The position numbers and the translations under genes were made by a program. A model generated the notes under the pieces. It ran no database searches. It was given only the letters and a program-made list of their open reading frames with translations, and was not told the origin of the DNA. A DNA stretch of 64,000 nucleotides, from the NCBI GenBank assembly GCA_002280875.1, contig NCEV01000003.1:92999-156998 (forward strand), given 5' to 3'. How positions within the stretch are numbered: the stretch's first letter is position 1; each line of letters starts with the position of its first letter. Below are positions 17,796 through 25,900 of this stretch, in pieces. The stretch is from Caulobacter sp. 32-67-35 (GTDB taxonomy: Bacteria > Pseudomonadota > Alphaproteobacteria > Caulobacterales > Caulobacteraceae).

Positions 17796-19838
17796 TCATC
17801 GGCGCTCGGCGGCGGCTATGTCTTCGGCGGTCCAGAGCCGGTTGTCGGGTCCCAGCGGCCGCGCCAGATGGCGACGGGTCAGGGCCGTCTTGTACAGGCT
17901 TTCGAAGTCGACCTCGGTCAGCATTTCGCGGTCGTCGCGATCCAGTTCGATGCCGATCTCCAGATAGGCCTCGAGATTGGCGATGTTCGGAGTCGGGCGC
18001 TGGCCGGCCTGATACTCGGCGACCATGTCGTGGAACAGGTCCTCAACGCTGCGGACCAGCAGGTCCATGTCGAACAGCACGCAGGTCGAGCGATGGGCCT
18101 CAAGCCGGTCGTGCAGGGCCCTCGTCCCCTCGCGGTCGGCCCCCAGGGCCACGGCGCGTTCGACATAGTCCTCGGCCGTCGCGCAAACCAGTTCGGGCAA
18201 GCCCGCCGAACGCACCAGACTGCCGCAGACCCGCGAGGCGAAACCCCGGCCCGACAGGGTCAGGACCGGCACAGCCATCCACAGGGCGTCAGACGCCGTG
18301 GTGTGGGCGCCATAGGGGGCGGTGTCCAGGAACAGGTCGGCCAACGGATAGCGGGCCATATGCATCGGATTGGGCTGCTTGGGCGCGAAGAACAATCGCT
18401 CACTCTCGACGCCGCGCAGGCGGGCCTGCTCGCGCAGGCGGGCATTGGTCTCGGGATTGCTGTCCAGCAGCCACAGCACGCTGCCCGGCGTGCGCTTCAG
18501 GATTTCCATCCAGCGGCCAAAGGTGAAGGGCGTGATCTTCTGCGGGCCGTTGAAGCAGCAGAAGACGAACGCGTCCTCGGGCAGGCCGGCGTCGGCGCGG
18601 CTGGGCCGGGCCTCGGCCACGATCCGCTTGCGATCATTAGGCTGGTAGCAGGGGATCCGGCGCACCGCCTCGGAATAGAAGCGCTCCAGCTCCGGCGGCG
18701 TGATCCATGGATCGCCGATGATGTAGTGATGGAACGGGCTGCCCATGGTGCCCGGATAGCCCAGCCAGTTGACCAGGATCGGGGCTGGACGACGGGCGAA
18801 GACCGGCGTGCGTGAGTCGCGCGTGTGGCCGTTCACATCGACCAGAATGTCGATCTGGTCATCGGCGATCCTGCGAGCAGCCTGGTCGTCGGTCATGCCG
18901 CGAATGTCGGTGTAGTGCTCGACGGCCGCCCGGGTGCGGGCGTTCAGGGCGTCGGTCGCCGGCGGGCCGCAATAATACGCAAAGACCTCGACCTTCTCAC
19001 GGTCGTGCAGCTCGAACAGCTCGGCCATCAGATAGCCGACGGCGTGGTCGCGCAGGTCGGACGACACATAGCCCACCCGCAGCCGGCGGCCGGTCAGGTC
19101 AATGGGCGCATCGCGGCGCTCGGCGATGATGGCCTCGGGCGCACAACTGCCGTCGCGCTCGGTGAAGGCGGCGGCGGCGCCCAGTTGCAGCAGCGGGTCG
19201 TCTGAATAGGCGGCCACCGACAGCGGGTTGATCCCCTTGAGCAGAGCGCGGCGGTCGACGCGCTCCCACGGCTCCAGCGGCGGCCATTTGCATTGCCCCA
19301 GCCGGGCCGCGACCAGCTGGCCCACGGCATCCAGCTGGGTGGGGTCAAGATCGGCGCAGCGCCAAAGGGCAGTCTCGGCGCGGCCGGCCTGCTGAGCCTC
19401 CAGCAGGGCGCGGGCCATCTGCTTGTAGGCTGAAAAGACGTAGTGGGCATTTGAGCCGGTGATGGCCAGGGGACGCGTGGCCGCAGCGTTCCAGGTGGTG
19501 ATCGCCACCTCCAGGGCCCCTGCCCGCTCCTGCAGACCGCCCAGATTGATATAGGCCGGCAGGAAATCCGGATTGAGGGCGATCGCCCGCTCCAGATTGG
19601 CCATCGCCGCCTCGGTCCCGCCGATCCCCGACTGCAGGGTCGCGCAGTTGAACAGGGCGATGAACAGCTGCGGGTGATCCGGATTGAACTGGATCCAGAT
19701 CTTGTAGACCTGCTCGGCCATGGCCGACTGGCCGGCGTCGGTGTAGCGCCCGGCGGCATTGATCAGATCGCCGAGCGACAGCCCCTGCGTGGTGATCGTC
19801 TGAAGTACGGCGAGGTCGTCGGATTCAACCATGATCAT
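17796..19838 (-). CDS. O-GlcNAc-transferase-like (GT41) protein glycosyltransferase with TPRs
   Basis: The 680-residue protein has TPR-like repeats at about 30-170 (AEQVYKIWIQFNPDHPQLF, NLERAIALNPDFLPAYINLG) followed by a GT41/SPINDLY catalytic region from about 250. Visible motifs are RRLRVGYVSSDLRDHAVGYL with the conserved His265, DILVDVNGHTRDSRTPVFARRP, WLGYPGTMGSPFHHYIIGD, CCFNGPQKITPFTFGRW (conserved Lys), and DTAPYGAHTTASDALWMAVP with GRGFASRVCGSL, which align by eye with human OGT. These enzymes attach a sugar to Ser or Thr in the cytoplasm. It lies 142 bases after the giant Ser/Thr-rich repeat gene. Starts at 19838 and 19832 (MIMVESDD or MVESDD) are both possible. The sugar donor is unknown. 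Confidence 0.88.
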   Translation of the reverse strand: MIMVESDDLAVLQTITTQGLSLGDLINAAGRYTDAGQSAMAEQVYKIWIQFNPDHPQLFIALFNCATLQSGIGGTEAAMANLERAIALNPDFLPAYINLGGLQERAGALEVAITTWNAAATRPLAITGSNAHYVFSAYKQMARALLEAQQAGRAETALWRCADLDPTQLDAVGQLVAARLGQCKWPPLEPWERVDRRALLKGINPLSVAAYSDDPLLQLGAAAAFTERDGSCAPEAIIAERRDAPIDLTGRRLRVGYVSSDLRDHAVGYLMAELFELHDREKVEVFAYYCGPPATDALNARTRAAVEHYTDIRGMTDDQAARRIADDQIDILVDVNGHTRDSRTPVFARRPAPILVNWLGYPGTMGSPFHHYIIGDPWITPPELERFYSEAVRRIPCYQPNDRKRIVAEARPSRADAGLPEDAFVFCCFNGPQKITPFTFGRWMEILKRTPGSVLWLLDSNPETNARLREQARLRGVESERLFFAPKQPNPMHMARYPLADLFLDTAPYGAHTTASDALWMAVPVLTLSGRGFASRVCGSLVRSAGLPELVCATAEDYVERAVALGADREGTRALHDRLEAHRSTCVLFDMDLLVRSVEDLFHDMVAEYQAGQRPTPNIANLEAYLEIGIELDRDDREMLTEVDFESLYKTALTRRHLARPLGPDNRLWTAEDIAAAERR

Positions 19839-19945
19839 CTCAGCGCGCGGATCGGGCCGGAGCGAGCCCGACTCGTCTCGTCAGATGTTCGCACGTCGGG
19901 GCAGCGTCACCAATCACCGCCCGGCCCGGCTATCCTCCTCTGGCC

Positions 19946-19967
19946 GCCGACGTCTTGCGACGCCGGC
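19946..19967 (-). other. GNRA-loop hairpin between giant gene and OGT-like gene
   Basis: On the minus strand GCCGGCGTC-GCAA-GACGTCGGC forms a 9-bp stem (one G-T pair) capped by a GCAA tetraloop, 13 bases after the giant gene's stop. No T run follows, so it is more likely an mRNA 3' stabiliser or partial attenuator that lowers downstream transferase expression than a full terminator. Confidence 0.5.
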
Positions 19968-19980
19968 GAACCGGAGGGTC

Positions 19981-22900
19981 TTAGCTCACGCCCAGGTAGG
20001 CGACGATCTGCGGATCCGAGAGGCTCTGGACCTGGGTCGTCGTCAGGGCGGCGGCCTGGGTGGCGGTCAGGGCCGAGATGCTGGTCGTGGTCAGGTTGTC
20101 CAGCTGGCTGACCGTCAAGCTGGCGATCTGGGTGCCTTGCAGCGAGCCAACCTGGGTCTCGGTCAGACCGCCGATCACCGTGGCCGACAGAGCCGCGATC
20201 TGACTGGTGGTCAGCGCCGCGATCTGGGTGTCGAACAGCTCGCCGATATCGGTGGTCGACAGACCCTTGATCTGGTTGACCGTCAGCCCCTTGACCTGGG
20301 TTGTGCTCAGCGCCGCCACCTGGGTGTCGACCAGAGCCGAGATGTTGGTCGGGCTCAGCGCAGCCAGCTGGCTGGTGGTGAGGGCGGCGACCTGGGTGTC
20401 GAGCAGTTCGCCGATATCGGTCGTCGTCAGGCCGCCCAGCTGCGCAGTCGTTAGACCCTTGATCTGGGTGGTGCTGAGCGCCGCCACCTGGGTGTCGGCC
20501 AGGGCCGAGAAGCTGGTGGCCGTCAGGGCGCCCAGTTGCGCCGTGCTGAGCGCGGCGACCTGGGTGGTCGACAACGCCTGCAGGGCGGTAGTGGCGAAGG
20601 CGGTGATCTGGCCGGTCGTCAGGGCGCTGACCTGGGTCGCCGACAGCTCGGCGATGTCCGTGGTCGACAGACCCTTCAGCTGGGTATTGGTCAGGCCCTT
20701 GATCTGGGTCGCCGAGATGCCCGCCATCTGGGTTTCGTCCAGCGCCGACAGGTTGGTCGCGTTCAGGGCGGCCAGTTGCAGGATGCTGAGCGCGGCCAAC
20801 TGGGTGTCGGCCAGGGCGCCGACCTGAGTGGTGGTCAGGGCCGTGATTTGCGAGGCCGTCAGGCCCTTGACCTGGGTCGTGCTGAGAGTCGCGACCTGGG
20901 TCTCGGTCATACCGGGCAGAACGCTCGGATTGAATGCCCCCACCTGGGCCGCCGACAGAGCGGCGATCTGGGTGGTGGTGAAGTCAGACCCGATATCCAG
21001 GTCGTCCATCGCCTTGAGCTGGGTCGTGGTGATGGCCTTGACCTGGGTTTCCGACAGCGCCCCGAACTGGGTAGCGTCGAAGGTCCGGATATTGCTGCCC
21101 AGGGCGGCGACCTGGGTCGGGGTCAGGGCCGCGATCTGGGTATCGACCAGGCCAGCGGCCTGATCCACGGTCAGGGCGCCGACCTGCAGAGCCGTCAGCC
21201 CCTTGACCTGGGTGGCGGTGAGCACGTCGATCTGGGTGTCGAACAGCGCCTTGACGTTGGTCGTCGTCAGACCTGCGATCTGGGTCGCGCTGAGCGCCTC
21301 GACCTGGGTGGTCGACAGCTGCTGGACGTTGGTGCTGGTGAAGGCGCCGATCTGAGCCGCCGTCAGAGCGCCGATCTGGGTGGCCAGCAGCTCGCCGACG
21401 TCGGCGGTGGACAGGCCCTTCAGCTGGGTCGCCGTCAGCGCCTGGACCTGGGTATTGCTCAGAGCCGCGACCTGGGTATCGACCAGGGCCGAGACATTGG
21501 TCTCGGACAGGGCCTTAAGCTGTTCCGCCGTCAGGGCGCCGATCTGGGTCTCGGAGAACTGCGCCATGTCGGCGGTGTTCAGACCCTTCAGCTGGGTGGC
21601 CGTAAGGGCCTTGATCTGGGTGGTCGACAGGGCCGCGACCTGGGTGTCGTCGAGCGCCGAGATGTTGGTCGCCGTCAGGCTGGTCAGTTGCGTCGGCGTC
21701 AGGGCCGCGATCTGGGTGTCGGCCAGCTCACCGATGTCGGCAGTCGTCAGGGCCTTCAGCTGCGAAGCGTTGAAGCCCTTGATCTGCGTGGCGTTCAGGA
21801 CCGCGATCTGTGTATCGGCCAAGGCCGAGATGCCGGTCGAGGTCAGAACGCTGATCTGGGCGGCGCTGAGGGCGCCGACCTGGGTTTCCGACAGGGCCTG
21901 CAGGTTGGTGGTGTCCAGGGCCGTGATCTGCGACGTGGTCAGGGCGCCGATCTGGGTGGCCGACAGCTCGCCGATGTCGGCGGGCGACAGGCCCCTCAGT
22001 TGGGTCGCCGTCAGGGCCCTGATCTGGGTCGTGGAGATGGCCGCGACCTGGGTCTCGTTCAGGGCCGAGATGTTGGTGGCGCTTAGCGCCGCCAGTTGCG
22101 AGGCGGCCAGGGCGGCCACCTGGGTGTCGAGCAGCTCGCCGATATCCGCCGTGCTCAGACCGCCCAGCTGGGTGGTCGTCAGGCCCTTGATCTGGGTGGC
22201 GCTCAGGGCGGCCATCTGGGTGTCGGCCAGGGCCGAGACGCCGGTGGTCGACAGGGCGCCCAGCTGGATGGCCGTCAGGGCTGCGATCTGGGTGTCGGCC
22301 AGCTCGCCGATATCGGCGGCGCTCAGCCCCTTCAGCTGCGTCGCCGTCAGGCCCTTGATCTGGGTGGCGCTTAGGGCTGCAACCTGGGTATCGGCCAGAG
22401 CCGAGACATTGGTCGCGCTGAGGGCGCCGATCTGGGCGGCGCTGAGGGCGCCGATCTGGGTGTCGGCCAGATCACCGACGTTGTCGGCGGTGAGGCGGGC
22501 AACCTGAGCCGTGGTCAAGCCCTTGATCTGGGTGGTGCTGAGCGCCGCGAACTGGGTATCAGCCAATTGGGTGACATTGGTCACCGACAGCGCGCCGATC
22601 TGGGTAGCGGTGAGCCCGCCGATCTGGGTCTCCGTCAGCGCCTGCAGGTTTGTGACCGACAGGGCCCCGACCTGGGCGGCGCTCAGGGCGCCGACCTGGG
22701 TGGCCGACAGCTCGCCGATATCGGCGACCGACAGGCCCTTCAGCTGAGTGGTGCTCAGCGCCTGGACCTGGGCGTTGCTCAGGGCGCCGACCTGGGTCTC
22801 ACTGAGAGCCGAGACATTGGTCTCCGACAGCGCCTTCAGCTGCTCGGCGCTCATGGCGGCCACCTGGGTAGTCGTCAGTTCGGCCATGTCGGCGGTCGAC

Positions 22901-25900
22901 AGACCCTTCAGCTGAGTCGCCGTCAGACCCTTGATCTGGGTCGTCGACAGGGCCGCCGTCTGGGTTTCGTTCAGGGCCGAGATGTTGGTGGCGCTCAGGG
23001 CGCTCAGCTGGACGGTGGACAGAGCCGCCACTTGGGTGTCGACCAGTTCGCCGATATCGGCCGTCGTCAGGGCCTTCAGCTGCGTGGCGGTCACGCCCTT
23101 GATCTGGGTGGTGCTCAGGGCCGCGACCTGGGTGTCGGCCAGGGCCGAGAAGCCGGTCGCGCTCAGGGCGCCCAGCTGGGCGGCGCTCAGGGCGGCGACC
23201 TGGGTGTCGGCCAGGTCAGCGATGTTATCAGCCGTCAGCTTCGACAGCTGAGCCACCGTCAGACCCTTGATCTGGGTGGTGCTCAGCGCGGCCAGCTGCG
23301 TGTCGGCCAGCTGGGTGATGCTGGTCGCCGCCAGGGCGCTGATCTGGGTGGCGCTCAGGCCGCCGATCTGGGTTTCAGACAGCTGCTGCAGGTTAGTGAT
23401 CGACAGGGCCGCGACCTGGGCCGAGGCCAGGGCGCCGACCTGGGTGGCCGACAGCTCGGTGATGTCGTCCGTCGACAGACCCTTCAGCTGGGTCGTGGTC
23501 AGGGACTGGACCTGGCTATTGCTCAGGGCGCCGACCTGGGTCTGGGTCAGGGCCGAGATGGCGGTGTCGGCGAAAGCCTTCAACTGCTCGCTGCTCAGAG
23601 CGCCGATCTGGGTCGTGGACAGCTGACTGACGTCTGTTTCGGACAGCCCCTTCAGCTGGGTCGCCGTCAGGCCCTTGACCTGGGTCGCCGAGAAGGCCTG
23701 GAGCTGGGGCTCGTCAAGGCTGGCGAGGTAGGACGCCTGCAGGCTGCCCACCTGGGCCGCCGAGAGCGAGCCCAGCTGCGTGACATTGAAGTCGGCATAT
23801 TCGCCGCCATCTAGCATCTTCAGCTGGGTCGTCGTCAGGGCCTTCATTTGGGTGGTGGTGAAGCCCGCGGTCTGGGTCTCGTCCAGATACTTGAAGCTGG
23901 TCGCGTTGAGCGCGGCGACTTGGCTGGTCGTCAGGGCCTCGATCTGGGTCGCGACCAGGGCGTCGGTCACGCCCGGGTGCATCGCCGCCATCTGCGAGGC
24001 GGTGAAGCCCTTGATCTGGGTGGTGCTCAGCACGCCGATATCGGCGTCGCTCAGACCCTGGATGTCGGTGATCTTCAGCGCGCCGATCTGGCTGGCGCTG
24101 AAGGCGCCGAACTGGGTCTCGTCCAGCGTGCCGACGGCCATGCCGCTGGGCAAGCCGGCGATCTGCGAGGTGGTGAAGCCTGCGATCTGGGTGGTCTGGA
24201 TGGCGTCAGAGTGCGCGCCAAGCAGCGCTTCAAACGCTGCCGTCTTGAGGGCGCCGATCTGGGTCGTCGTGAGCGTGGCGGCCTGGGTGTCGGTCATGGC
24301 GCTGACCCCGTTGCCGGTCAGCGACGACATCTGCGTGGCCGTCAGCGCGCCCAGCTGGGTGGTGTCCAGCCCCTGGATGCCCCCGGTGATCGAACCGACC
24401 TGGGTCGCCGTGAGGGCCTTGACCTGGGTGGTGGTCAGGGCTGCGACCTGGGTGTCGTTATACAGTATATCGTTGACGCTGGTGGTTGACAGCGCGGCCA
24501 CCTGAGTGGCCGACAACGTCGCGACCTGGGTGTCGAGCAGGCTGCCCACAGCCCAGCTGTTGAACCCTGCGACCTGGGTCGTCGTCAGAGCCTTGACCTG
24601 GGTTGTCGACAGCGCCGCGAAATGGTCGCCGCTCATATTGTTGAGCGCGGTTGTCGTCAGGGCGCTGATCTGGGTGGCCGTCAGGGCCCCGATCTGCGTA
24701 TCCGCCAGCGCGACGATCTCGTCGACGCCCAGGGCCTTGATCTGCGAGACGTTGAGCCCCTTGATCTGGCTCTCGGACAACGCAGCCAACTGGAAGCTGT
24801 TGAGCTCGATGAGGTTCGTCGCCGAGATGGCGCCGATCTGTGTGGCGGTGAGGCCGCCGATCTGGGTGGGGCTCAGTTGCTGCAGGTTGGTCACCGACAG
24901 CGCGCTGATCTGGGCTGCGCCCAGCTGACCGATCTGGGTGGACGACAGTTCGTCGATATCGGCGGTCGACAGGCCCTTCAGCTGGGTCGCCGTCAGCGCC
25001 GCAACCTGCGTGCCGGTCAGCGCCGAAACCTGGGTCTGGCTCAGGGCCGAGATGTTGGTTTCCGACAGCGCCTTCAGCTGTTCGGTGGTCAGGGCCGCCA
25101 CCTGGGTGTCGAGCAGCTCGCCGATGTCGGCGGTCGACAGGCCCTTGATCTGGGTGGCGGTCAGACCCTTGATCTGCGTCGCGCTCAGCGCGGCCGTCTG
25201 GGTCTCGTTCAGGGCCGAGATGCCCGTGGCAGACAGGCTGGACAGCTGGGTCGGGGTCAGGGCCGCAATCTGGGTGTCGGCGAGGTCGCCGATGTCAGCG
25301 GGCGACAGGCCCTTAAGTTGGGTGGCTGTCAGGGCCTTGATCTGGGTCGTGGTTAGCGCGGCAGTCTGGTCTTCATTGAGCGCGGAGACTCCCGTCGCGC
25401 TCAGCGCCGAAATCTGGGTCGCGGCCAGGGCCGCAACCTGGGTGTCGGCAAATTCAAGGATGTCGCCGGCGGTCAGGGCCGACAGTTGCGAGGTCGTCAG
25501 GCCCTTGATCTGCGTGGCGTTGAGCACGGCAATCTGGGTGTCGGCCAGGGCCAGGAAGGCCGTCGCGCCCATGGCGCCGATCTGCGAAGCGCTCATGGCG
25601 CCGATCTGAGTGGTCGTCAGGGCCTGCAGGTTGGTCACGCCCAGGGCTGCAGTCTGGGATGGCGTCATGGCGCCGATCTGATCGGCCGTCAGCTCGGCGA
25701 TGTCGGCGGTCGACAGACCCTTCAGCTGGGTCGTCGTCAGACCCTTGATCTGCGTTGCGGTCAGAGCCTGGGTCTGGGTCTCGTTCAGGGCCGAGATGTT
25801 GGTCGCCGTCAGCGAGCCCAGTTGGGCCACCGTCAGGGCCTGGATCTGGGTGTCGACCAGCTCGCCCATGTCGGCGGTAGACAGGCCCTTCAGCTGAGTG

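Noticed and set aside
20536-24928. Several long plus-strand open frames (200-500 codons) across the repeat array
   Set aside because: Same cause: 24 is a multiple of three, so a repeat without antisense stops leaves long mirror frames.
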